A DNA stretch of 64,000 nucleotides from Heterotrichella gracilis. Its lineage: Eukaryota; Sar; Xanthophyceae; Tribonematales; Xanthonemataceae. The notes under the pieces were generated by a model, which searched no databases, had not been told where the DNA came from, and was given only the letters and a program-made list of their open reading frames with translations. The DNA lies in the NCBI GenBank assembly GCA_032358255.1, contig JAULBX010030263.1:310001-374000 (forward strand), written 5' to 3'. This document shows positions 34,251 through 44,170 of the stretch, piece by piece (the stretch's first letter is position 1; each line of letters begins with the position of its first letter). Position numbers and translations under genes: made by a program.

Positions 34251-34850
34251 CAGAAAGAAAGAAAGAAGAAAGAAAGGGAACGCACAGCGGCGTAGTTGGG
34301 GGGCCACTGGCTCGCACCAGGGCACCACTGTGTGACACCAGCCAGAACGGCTGGTCAAGGGTAGGCCTGGAGGCCTAGTTAGCCAATGCCCGCAGGCATG
34401 GCATGTAAAAGGGTTTGGCGTTTAGTGTACACAGCATAGGAGCCTTGAACAGCAAGTAGTTGCAACTCAGGAATAAGTTTGGCAATCACACGTGGAGCTA
34501 AACCTATAGCAGTCAGGGCTTCAAACGTAGAAACTGGGACAATGCCGGCGGTGTCAATAATTAGTGCATGACAGGTGACGCTCCAACCATCGTTTCTGAG
34601 GTGGGTAGCTATGCCAACGGGTCTGAGATGGGTGGCCTGTCCTGTGTGCTGGTTGAGTGCTGCAAGAACTGTGTGATGAATTCCAAATTTATTGGGGCAC
34701 TTGACCTCTAGAAGATGAATGTGGTGGTCCTTGCGGCGGGCTCGGGCCAAGGCTGTGGTCCGAGTATGCAGATCATTCTTGTCAGCATTGGTGATCATAA
34801 TAATATCAGGCCTGGTGGTGTGGTGCTGAGGGGGCACTAGCCAGATTGGT
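34251..34850 (-). mobile_element. 5'-truncated LINE (non-LTR retrotransposon) 3' end
   Basis: On the minus strand a coding remnant (34379-34837) is followed by about 100 bases of 3'UTR and a (TTTC)n-like simple-repeat tail (34251-34278). Shorter copies of the same end occur at 11800-11917 and 33680-33716, all in the same orientation. A simple-repeat tail with progressive loss of the 5' side is typical of LINE insertion. No reverse transcriptase sequence remains here. Confidence 0.7.
34379..34837 (-). CDS. LINE C-terminal restriction-like nuclease domain (fragment)
   Basis: This 152-codon open frame, read from an internal Met, contains RPDIIMITN and, about 35 residues on, HIHLLEVKCPNKFG. The RPD ... 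E-V-K spacing is that of PD-(D/E)XK restriction-like endonuclease domains found at the C-terminus of some non-LTR retrotransposons of algae and other protists. The later part (DTAGIVPVSTFEALTAIGLA, then a helical ELQLLAVQGSYAVYTKRQ) also fits that domain's tail. In a complete element this domain nicks target DNA; here it is detached from any reverse transcriptase, so it is a remnant rather than an active element. Confidence 0.65.
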   Translation of the reverse strand: MPPQHHTTRPDIIMITNADKNDLHTRTTALARARRKDHHIHLLEVKCPNKFGIHHTVLAALNQHTGQATHLRPVGIATHLRNDGWSVTCHALIIDTAGIVPVSTFEALTAIGLAPRVIAKLIPELQLLAVQGSYAVYTKRQTLLHAMPAGIG

Positions 34851-35394
34851 AGTTGTGTGTAACGGGGTGGGTGAGTTTCTGCGTCTGTAAACAGGAGGCA
34901 ATTGCCAACGTTGGAACGCCCTCACTAAACCACATGAACACGTACACTCATTGAGCCACTAGTTGTCCTTTCCTTTCTTCTAGCTGTCATCACAATCTTA
35001 CTGCCTGATCAGTCGGTAATCAATCACTGCACTGATGCTAATCATAAACTGCTCAAACAAATCATACACAATACAAGCAGCACCATTCCCCTGACATGTC
35101 ATGAGATCATGCAGCGCATGCCTTCCATGGCTTACCCGACACACTCCGCCACTGAACAACAAATAAGTTTCTAGTATTGCAATCGCCGCTCCTACCCTTG
35201 TTTGAAAATATGTCAGAAAACCTCACAACGCACTTTGCCAAACCCTGCACTCCGGGTCCGAGTGATGAGCCATTGGCAGGCGGTACACGCCAACATTGTC
35301 ACTCGCATGCACGCTGCTATCATATGTGTAATACAGTGTCGCGTTTCTTCCCAGAAGCTACTACTAAACCTGCTGCTGATATAAATCCCCAGGG
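34851..35394. other. Intergenic, AT-richer, nothing recognised
   Basis: This is the downstream flank of the CNNM gene. No open frame with a motif and no repeat was seen. Confidence 0.4.
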
Positions 35395-38300
35395 TCACTC
35401 TGTGGGTGGTGGTGGTGGTGGCGCAGGGGGAGCATACGGTGGCGGCTGTGGTGGCTCCACCCCGGGCGGTGGTACGGAGGGGTCAGGTGGAGGCGGCTGT
35501 GGCTGCTGCACCCCACCACCCCCACCCCCATTCCCAGGCAGGGAGGGCACCGACGCCAGCGAGCGAGAGGACACGACGCTACCCAAGCTGCGCCCCGAAA
35601 CGCTCCTCCCCATCCCCACCCCATACCCCACCACCCCTGGTAGGGGGAGCGCCCCCGAGGAAGGAGGGGAGGTCCCCGCCACCGACGCCGCACTCCCCAG
35701 GCTCTGACCCGACCCACTTCTGGCTAGAGAGGCGGCCTGTGTAAGGGCGCCCCCCGATCCCCCCCCACTCCCAGGTGCAGAGCCCCCCCCGCTCTGCCCC
35801 AGCGCGCTGAGCACCGCTGCATTGCCCCTTGCAAGGGGGTCACCACCGACGGTGGACCGCAGAGGGGAGGAAACCCCGCTGGAGCTGGCCAGGCTGCGCC
35901 CTGATGGGGTGTGATTGTGCAGGTAACGTCCCCGCCCCCCTGGGGACCCCTGCGGGGAGGTCACTGCGCTCCCCAGGCCCATGGTGCGGCGGGAATTTGA
36001 CCCCGACTCCCCCCCCAGCGCAGAAAGCAGGTCCTCCCGGCTGATGGTGATGCTCTTGAGCTTGTTGGGGACGCCGTTTGCCGGCGCCTGTCCCGGGACG
36101 ACGTGCACGAGCACCGGCGGCGACCCGGCGGCGGCGGCAGGCGGAGGGTTCGACACCCCCGCAGTGGCTGCGCCAGATGCTGTGTGCATGGCGGGGATGG
36201 TGATGGCTGCGTGTTGGCGCGACTCGGAGTGGTGCAGCAGCGCCTGGAGCCTGGCGGAGGTCTTCTCGAGGGCCATGGAGTCCCTGACCAGGTGCAGCCG
36301 GTCGTTATCCACAAACAGGTCGGTCTCATCCAGGATCTCGGCTTGCAGCAGCTCCTCCAGCACATCCTCGATGGTCAGAATGCCCACTGGCTCCATCATG
36401 CTGTCGGTGTAGGACAGGCCTGCCAGGACATGTATGGTGGGGCCCCCATGGGGCACCTCCCCTCCCGCTTCGGATTGATGCTCACTCATGACCCGCTCCA
36501 CCTCATCAAAGACATCCCCGCTGCTGAGCTGTATGTCGCCCTCCCCTTGGTACTCCAACGACCCCTGGACCACCGGGGCCACAGGGATGGACCCTGGGAC
36601 CGCTGGGGCCGACCCTGGGACTACAGGAATCGATCCCGGGACCACCGGGCTCGAACCCAGGGCTTCCTCGCCCCCCTCGCTCTCCTCTATGCTAATGTTG
36701 TGCTCCCCTGGCTGGTCCCTGGTCTCAGTCCCTGTCGCGTCAGACTGGCCGTGCTCTATGTTGAACGCAGCTGGCTGCAGCAGGGGGTGGGAAGGAGGGG
36801 GTAAGGCGCAGAGAGGAGGTTGGGTGGGGGGTACAGGGTTAAGGGCAGATTGCAGAGCATTGCGAAGGTGTTGGTGCTGTTGCAGGGTTGTATAAGAAAA
36901 GAGAGGCCGACAAGAGGTTGAGTCATAAGTTTTTCTACCATATAGACTATCCACCAGGCTTTCACTAGGGCCTTCCCTTGCGCCATGTATAGCAATCATG
37001 TATAGGGTTTTTCTCACTTTAATTAGGGTTAACCAGAGTTCTAATTAGGGCTTCCCCCAGCACCACCATGTACACCACCACTTGCAGTGCGCCAGCAGCA
37101 ATCATATATGGGGTCATCTCTAGCATCTTCTCTTTCATTGGGGTTCCCTAGGGTTTTCATTAGGGTATTTCCCCTCGCACCTGCCCCAGTACAACCATAT
37201 GGCTGTGCCCTAACTGGAAGAGCTTGAGCATGTCGTACATGGGCGTGTCAACCCTTAGCCAGGGTATATTCCTCAGCGGCAGGTCGCCGATGCGGGTGTG
37301 GGGCTGCTTGCGCGCAAACAGCAGCTCCTTGGCCAAGATGAGGCCGATGATGTCATCCCTGTGAGGAAATATAGCGGTGTAAACAGCATGGTGGGTGGCA
37401 TGAGGGGAGGCGGGTCAGCTGCGCATTGGGCTGCAGTTGCAGGGTGTGTTGGTTGCCCAGGGTTCTGACTGTATTTAAGGGTTGACCTCGATCATTGCGA
37501 GCAGCGAGCTCTGGCAAGGCAGGTTCTTGGTCAATATGAGGCCAATGATGCTAATTTTGAAAACAGGGAGAGCCGGGATAGCACGAGGGGCGGCGGGGAT
37601 GCTGCGTGTAGGTTCGCGGGAATTCCACATATGATTATTCATTGTCAGGTAGTAGCATGCGTTGGGGTTGCCATGAGGTTGCTTGTTCCCGAAAAACTGA
37701 TCCCTTTTGGTGCCAGCACACCATATGCCGCCAGACATAGAAGGAAGCACACAATCCCAGTGTATACTTTAAAATTCCGTCCCCATTCCCCCTATCCCCA
37801 CCTGTTCCCCGTCCGATACACGGGGATGCGGCTGTGCCCAGACGCAATCACTCGCTTGATCAGCTCAAAATCCAGCTGCTCATCCTCACACACCATCACC
37901 ACCTGCAGGAATGACATCCACTGGTGTCAAGATAACCAAGAGGATCTTACAGGCATTTCTCGTTAATGCAGGAGTCCAGGTGTTGGACCAAAATGGGGGC
38001 ATATTGTAATGGAGTGGGTTCCAGTGGGTTGCCCACTTGAACTCACACGCGAAGCTTTTGAAGTGTTTGTGTGACAGCAACATGCAGGCCCAACACATGG
38101 GGGAGGGGTCTGTTTCCCACCTTGTCAATGGGCGTCATTGCATCCCCAGCTGTTTTATTGGCCAGGTCTAATGCGCCCCCTATGATTTGGGCTTCGGTGG
38201 CGGTAATGTGAGGCTCCGGATGCGGGACAGGGGTCTTGCTTGTTGAACTCTTGCGATGGTGGGGCATGGTTTCCGCATGCAGGTTGACAAAAGCCTTGAG

Positions 38301-40165
38301 CTGGGCCCGCTTGAACAGCGCCTGCAAGGGAGGTGGGGAGGGATTTAGAGGCATTAAGGCCAATAGGTGGGTATTTCACCAAACCACCCAAACACGTCTG
38401 TAATTCTGTTGATTAACATCTCTACACTCTAGACCGTCAGTCAAAGCCAAGGGTGTTAGCTGGGGTCACAAAGGGATATCTGGAGGCAGTGTAAGGAAGA
38501 ATGGTACCTGGGGGCCGATGTTCACGGCAACATAATCAAGACAAAAGAATTTCGGCAGAATTACGCATAGGGTCTCGCCACTTAAGGCTGCAACATACAC
38601 AAAATTCCTTACCTGCACAACACATTCTTACGAGCACTTCCTTCCCACCTACAAAACCGTACACAGGGTTCCCAACAACAAAACCACATCCCTCCCGCCC
38701 TCACTCCCCCCACGCACCCCTCTCTCCGCCCCCAGCATCCAGTCCAGCAACTTGGATATGGGCCATGTGATCGGGCACGACACCCACATGAGCACCTTGA
38801 CAGGCACAGCGGCCCGGGCGCCGATCTGGAGGCCGTAGCGGGTGCACACCGCCTGGGGGACGATCTCACCTGCGCAGGGTTTGGGAAGGGTCTGTGTGGT
38901 GCATACCGCCTGGGGGGTTTGATGTGACAGCAAAATATAATCTTCTGCTACATGGTTTATTACTAACATATACATGACTTTGATTTCCCTTAAGGTGTGT
39001 TTATTAGTCCAAAGTGCGCACCATGCAGAGCCTACCCATGTAGTGCGTACAGCAGGGTGATGTCAGGGCATGAAATGGCACAGGTGGCAATGCAAACCCT
39101 GGCGCAGCGTCTTCTAGGGGGGGGTGTTACGCACCAAACATGAGGATGGCGGTGACCGACAGGATGATGGCCACCAGTGCGCTCACCAGCTTGTTCAGGA
39201 ACAAGGGGAGTGCCTGGAGACAGCAGAAACGGGGAAGTGTCAGGACACAGCCGGTTGAAAACAGGCATGCTGGAGTACCCCATGTACTTACTTACAGTTA
39301 GTTCGTACAAGCCAGGTAGTTTACCTGCATGCATTGGGACTGCCACGACAGAGGCTTACCTGGGGTAGGCAGGTGGCTCCCACTTTCAAGTAGCTGCCAC
39401 TTTGAAAGTGGGAGTGCATGCTAGAGCCACCTACCTTGGCCCCTGTCTGAAACACCCTGTGGATAAAACGGAACCTCCCGCCTCCAACCACCCACCGCCA
39501 CTCCCACCCTGCTTGTCCTCCCCCACCCTCCCCCCTCACATCAAGACACACCACCCACCTCCATCGCCAGCGCGTTCCCCAGCAGCAGCGTTACCAGCAG
39601 CCAGTGCGGCCTGCGCAGGATGGGGATGAGGCGCGCAGCAAGGACCTGCTCCTTCGGGGTGCCGCTGCGCCTCAGGACCTGCACAAAGAGGGTGGGGGGG
39701 CGCATATGTGGGCGCCGAGTGGGGATGGGCCAAGTACCACGTGGCACACCTGGCGCATCCAAATGGCCCAATCTCCACCACCACCACCTGGCTGACTGCT
39801 AACCTGGCTGTTTACTGGGAAAAAGGAAAGTAATTAACTAAATAACCACCACCATCATGAATGTCAGCGCCGCCACCAAGGATGCCAGCGCCACCCCTCG
39901 ATCACCAACACCACCCACCGTTCAGTAGCCCTCCGGTCTAGAAGGCAACCCCCCCCACCCCAAACCGCCCCCGTCCCCTCCCCTTTCCCCCCCCACCCAC
40001 CTCCAGGTCCATGACATCCAGGGACAGCAGGCCCAAGGTGAGGCCGCTCATGAAGCCCGCGGTCAGGATCATGGCGATGGACAGGCAGGCGTACAGGGCC
40101 GCCTCGCCGCCCGTGGCCTGGGACTCGCGTAGGGCTTTGGCATAGGTGGCTAGGGTTTGCCACAT
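35395..40165 (-). CDS. CNNM-type DUF21 + CBS-pair metal (Mg2+) transport protein
   Basis: Eight exons join in phase to 791 residues: 40001-40165, 39559-39678, 39135-39213, 38718-38869, 38121-38321, 37802-37902, 37181-37358 and 35395-36774. The DUF21 membrane domain spans about residues 20-175, with LSIAMILTAGFMSGLTLGLL, HWLLVTLLLGNALAME, LVSALVAIILSVTAILMF and GEIVPQAVCTRYGLQIGA. ALFKRAQLKAFVNLH then leads to the CBS pair: ANKTAGDAMTPIDKV, RVIASGHSRIPVYRTGNR, DDIIGLILAKELLF and PVGILTIEDVLEELLQAEIL-DETD. CNNM/MAM3/CorC-type proteins act in Mg2+ or other divalent-metal transport or homeostasis; which membrane it sits in cannot be told. After ~residue 490 comes a long Gly/Ser/Pro-rich tail ending in polyproline. 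The CBS pair is interrupted by an ~80-residue insert rich in VPGS repeats (SIPVVPGSAPAVPGS). No break was seen. Confidence 0.92.
37490..37556 (-). repeat. Echo of the 5' part of CNNM exon 7
   Basis: About 130 bases upstream of exon 7 (starts 37358, DDIIGLILAKELLF), the intron holds a diverged copy that would read SIIGLILTKNLPCQSS, preceded by TTAG. Its differences from the exon are a mix of silent and replacing changes, so it looks older or unconstrained. Confidence 0.7.
38896..38930 (-). repeat. Short echo of the 5' part of CNNM exon 4
   Basis: Exon 4 begins at 38869 with GAGATCGTCCCCCAGGCGGT followed by GTGCACC. A copy of CCCCCAGGCGGTATGCACCA lies about 30-50 bases upstream in the intron. 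It is the shortest of the exon echoes noted. Confidence 0.55.
39377..39414. repeat. 13-bp inverted repeat (hairpin) in CNNM intron
   Basis: The arms 39377-39389 (ctcccactttcaa) and 39402-39414 pair exactly around a 12-base loop. Imperfect outer arms (ggtagg...ggtggctc with gagccacctacc) extend the symmetry to about 39365-39436. It lies between CNNM exons 2 and 3 and may be a tiny palindromic insertion. Confidence 0.8.
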
Positions 40166-42061
40166 GGCGGCGCGCTGGTGGTGTGCCGCTGTGTGAGCAG
40201 GAGTCCCCTTGCTTAGGGTGTGGCGGGTGGTGCTGACGTGTTAGCTGAAGTGCCTAAGGAACGAGGGGTGTATGGGCTCTGTGCCCTGGGTGCCTGTCGG
40301 TCAGGCTGCCTGCTGATGAGGTTGTATGCTGTAAGCTATACCTTGTAGGCTGTATGCTGTCTGTCTAGCTGAAGACCCTATAGGCTGAATTGTGTGGTCA
40401 CGACACCTGTAGTCTGTCTGCTGTGTGCCTGGCGGGGTGCGGTGCAGGGGTTGCCAAGGGCATATTGCCGACCCCCAGTTGTGGCGACAGGTGTAGTTGC
40501 CCAGTGCATCTACAAGGAAGCGGGGACAACACTTACGGCATGTAGTAGCGCAATGGAAAACTAATCAACGAGGTTTGGTTCGCCCCTGGACAATTCCCTA
40601 GGTGGGCCCCCGCAAGGACAACTGCCGGTCGACTACTGAAACGAACGCATGCATATATGCATGCATGCACGAGAGATTGAAGCGAGGGGCCACACTGGTG
40701 CACCAAAATACAACGACTGTATTCTATCTACATACCAGTTACTTGCGCCCTCGAAGGCTTGAATAAGAGCTCAGGCCCAGCCTACACGCCTGTGAGCTGA
40801 ATCGGCCTATCGCCACTGCCAACCACGGCCAATATGGAGCCTTTGTTGGATAATATGGTGCATTGTTGAGTTTGCATATGTACGCAGATTTGCAGGTTTT
40901 ACAGGCGATGTTACTGCGCTCACTGTGTTTGAGCCATCAGCGAGGTTTAGCATTCCCCAAGGGACATGCATTACTGTCAATGCGAGTTTGTACCCACTTG
41001 GATGTTTTTGAACTTGTCCGTTTCCAGCTTAGTCAAAGCCTTTGGCAAAGGACACGTGGAACAAAGCACCGCAAGAGTAAACTTCGCGCTCTCAACGCCT
41101 TGTTATGCCGTTTAATTTGAACCACAAACAAGTACAGAGGTTGTACTCTGGGTTGTCAAGGCGAGCTTGCACAGCAGCTAGAACGGAGCCCGCGTTACAA
41201 AAGGAGCGTGCACACTTAACACAGCGACCTTTGATAGCTACGGTGGTCGTCAAATTTTCAGGTAACCTCTGTTGGGTGCGCATCCAATTGTGAACATCTA
41301 CCTGTATTGCATGCATAGGTGGCCTTTTTGACACACACCACGGCACCACACGCACAGTACCACGCTCGCATCGGTCTGTTATGTCCCACTGGTTGCCGCC
41401 CATTTTCACGCTAATGGGTTTGTTTGCTTGCTCCTTTCTCAGCTGCCGGTGTCCTCGCATCTTGCCCCATAGAACCCACATGCCACTCTCGCCCTGCCAT
41501 CCACGCTGTGGGCCACCTTCACTCCACACTATCACGCTTCCTGCCACCTCTCCGTGGCGAACCCACCACGTGCACCAACCACATATTTCATACACGTCTA
41601 CTTGTTGCACATCCGCCCCCTACTCAACCTCACGCTCCTCAGTTGCAAAACCTTGCTTGATGCTAACTCCCTGCAACTCCTCAGGGCCCACCAGCACCAC
41701 TGGCCATACCCCAGTAACACTATACCAGGAGACGCACTAGGGCAGCCATCAGTCCCCAAAGTTAAAGAAGTGCCCAGCAAAATCTGCTCCCAGCCTCGAG
41801 TACTTACTGCAGCCACAGCGGGACAATTATCAGACAGTTTGTGGGAGGCAAGGGCACAAAAATATCACCAACAGCGCCTGGCGGGCGGGGGCAGAAACTA
41901 TTCACCAGGGCGTTGTTCCCTTTGTGCGGACCCTGTGGCGCGTACCCCTTTGGTTGCATAGCCGCACACAAGCAGCAGCACCACCATCAACAGCAGCAGC
42001 AGCTTTGGCCCAAACCCCTTCCATTCCAGCACAGCAGGGGGAACCAAGGGGGTGAGCCAGC
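40166..42061. other. Intergenic region between divergent CNNM and SLD5 genes
   Basis: The two genes point away from each other, so both promoters should lie here. Short GCATGC/ATGCAT runs occur at 40648-40670. No RNA gene was seen. Confidence 0.4.
41092..41610 (-). CDS. Open frame with CxxC patch, doubtful
   Basis: This 172-codon frame ends with a stretch that looks protein-like (VDVHNWMRTQQRLPENL, GRCVKCARSFCNAGSVLAAV, NPEYNLCTCLWF). The N-terminal third, above about 41320, is Trp/Gly-rich and not convincing; a TTGCAT...GTAG-like boundary near 41310 could be a splice site. It could be a remnant of a gene or mobile element. No family recognised. Confidence 0.2.
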   Translation of the reverse strand: MQQVDVYEICGWCTWWVRHGEVAGSVIVWSEGGPQRGWQGESGMWVLWGKMRGHRQLRKEQANKPISVKMGGNQWDITDRCERGTVRVVPWCVSKRPPMHAIQVDVHNWMRTQQRLPENLTTTVAIKGRCVKCARSFCNAGSVLAAVQARLDNPEYNLCTCLWFKLNGITRR

Positions 42062-44153
42062 ATGGATGTCGACGAGGATGGCGGGAGCGCCTCCTACCAG
42101 GGGGAGTACCACGCCATTGACACAGACGTGGTCCTACTCAAGGAGGTACAAATGCAACCCAATACCCTACTGGGAAACCATAAACACTCGACCATTTCAT
42201 CATTGTGCTGATGGTCTGCCGTACCTTTGCACAACGAGCCCTCTCTTTGCATTCCCTAGCCAATGCGTTTCAAGCATGCAAAATGCCACCTGCCCTGCAA
42301 GTGCTAGTACCTGCAGCATACTATCGCACCCTACTCACCCCCCTGCTTCCTCTTGCACCATGCACGCTGCAAGCGCTGGCAATGTCTACAATCGCGTGTT
42401 GCGGCATGTGCGTAGTTATACTAGGCATGGCACCATTACCTTGCACTGCACTGCGTGTGGCTGATGCACAAATCACGCGTGGTTCCCAATAAAGCCCCAT
42501 CAATCCCATGCAGCACCCCATGGAACGTGATCCAAAACCATACCTTGGCGGATTACCCGCATATTGCATACCATGGCACACAAATCCGTCCTTGATCCAT
42601 TTCCACCACTTGCATGGCACTTGATGCGACCCCAATCTTGCCTGATCACTCGCATGCCCACAGTCTTACATGAACGCAACTGCACCTGATCCTGATCCCG
42701 ACCCCGATCTTGGCTGATTACTCCCGTGCCTGCAGTCCTACATGAATGAGCGCGCTGCCCCTGAGCTGCTTCACTATCAGGGGGAGCTGCTGGAGAGGGT
42801 GGAAGCACTACTAGCAGACAAGGTGGGGAAGTACTACATCAAAAAAATCATGCTTGTTGTCCACATGCAGTATTCGGCGCGGGTCCACTATCTTGTTGAA
42901 AAACTGTAGCCCCACGTACACCCCACCTCACCCCCCCTTGCTCAAGAACAAATCCCAATCCCCACCCACCCAATCTCCCCAGTCCCAACCCACCTTGACA
43001 CTTGTCCTCCCCCACCCCGCGCAGGAAGCCCTCATTCAGCGGCTGGAGGCGCAGGATGGCATGGGCATCTCTCGCGTCATCCACATGCAGGAGCTTGCAC
43101 GGGTACAATACATGCTGCGCCGCTACCACGCCACAAGGGTCCAAAAGATCGAGCGCCACGTGCTGCACGTTTTGGACACCCCCCTGGTGTGGGGCAGATT
43201 GAGCACCCGGGAACAGGAGCTTGCCAAGCAGTATTTCACCACGTGGGGGGGATACGTGAAAAGGGCCATTTTGGAGCGGATGCCGGCTGCATACCAATCT
43301 ATGATCAGACAGGTGGGGTGGGTGGGGGTGCGCGTGGAGCACAATGTCATATATAGGGGCCGTACTGCATTGGGATTGGTTGGGTTGTTTTGTGGATGGG
43401 GCGATCTGCGGTTTGTATTTGGGCTCAGGGGACCCATGATTGCATGCAATGTGGCAGCTAAATATGGCAACCCAGTCCATGTGATCCACGACCATAAATG
43501 TTGTTTAGACCCTTAGTCACTTCATCAACCTCAACCCCGTGAGCATAAATGCTGTTCTATCGTTCACATGCACCACAAGCATCACCAGCACCCTGCATTG
43601 GTTCCTTCCTATCCCTCCTCGCCTTCCTCGCAATCCCCCTCCCCCCCCTTCATTCAGGTGGATAACGGGGACGAAAGCGAAGCCAAGGACATGGTTCCTG
43701 TGCCCAACCTGGCGGTGCATGTGTTCATAGAGGTCAAGGAGAGGGTGGGGGACATAGACATTGGAAAGAACGGGTAGGTCACAACACTGTATGCATTTAA
43801 TGACGGATCCATTTCCCCCTTCCTGGGTCATTGTGGGTGCGCACCATTTTTCCGCCATCCCTGATCTTGGACTGATAAGCAGGGGTACTCAACCCACTTG
43901 CACCTGTTCAAACCTCTGTTCTGGCAATGATAATGACAATGATTACAATCTCTATATGACTCCTGTCCGTATGTACACCCCACATGGGAATCCAAGCGCA
44001 CATTGCCACCCCCAGTAGCCCCCCTGCCTGACCTGGTTCCCTCCCCGTCTCCCCAGGAGTGACATCCTGACCTTGAAGCGAGGTGACCGCTACGTGCTGC
44101 CCTACGAGGCCATCCGGCAGCTGCTGTTTGAGGGCAAAGTCAGGCTGATATAG
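42062..44153 (+). CDS. SLD5: GINS complex subunit Sld5 (GINS4)
   Basis: Five exons join in phase to 223 residues, the same length as I recall for human GINS4: 42062-42145, 42736-42822, 43025-43312, 43658-43773 and 44057-44153. Family landmarks in order: SYMNERAAPELL (helix 1), GISRVIHMQELARVQYMLRR, YHATRVQKIERHVLHVLDTP, LSTREQELAKQYFTTWGGYV, LERMPAAYQSMIRQ, then the C-terminal B-domain NLAVHVFIEVKERVGDIDI and LKRGDRYVLPYEAIRQLLFE, ending GKVRLI. Sld5 with Psf1-3 forms GINS, part of the CMG replicative helicase (Cdc45-MCM-GINS), so it acts in nuclear DNA replication. Start: the ATG at 42062 opens an acidic DVDEDGG leader; no other ATG fits. The gene is intact. Intron 1 carries copies of the exon-2 junction, and the last codons are echoed just after the stop. 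Confidence 0.95.
42515..42720 (+). repeat. Echoes of the acceptor side of SLD5 exon 2
   Basis: The sequence around the exon-2 acceptor (GATTACTCCCGTGCCTGCAG|TCCTACATGAATG) recurs upstream as GATCACTCGCATGCCCACAG|TCTTACATGAACG (about 42643-42675). A weaker copy is near 42540-42580 (GATTACCCGCATATTGCATA). The intermediate copy keeps a usable AG and the reading SYMN before diverging. Confidence 0.75.
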
Positions 44154-44170
44154 GGCAAAGCCAGGCTTGA
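44133..44170 (+). repeat. Echo of the last codons of SLD5 after its stop
   Basis: GGGCAAAGTCAGGCTGATA, encoding GKVRLI, is followed directly by tagGGCAAAGCCAGGCTTGATG. This 18-20 bp direct repeat straddles the stop codon. It does not change the protein. Confidence 0.75.

Noticed and set aside
35177-36895. Plus-strand frames over the CNNM tail
   Set aside because: They are shadows of the long minus-strand exon, which has CBS motifs and correct splice phase.
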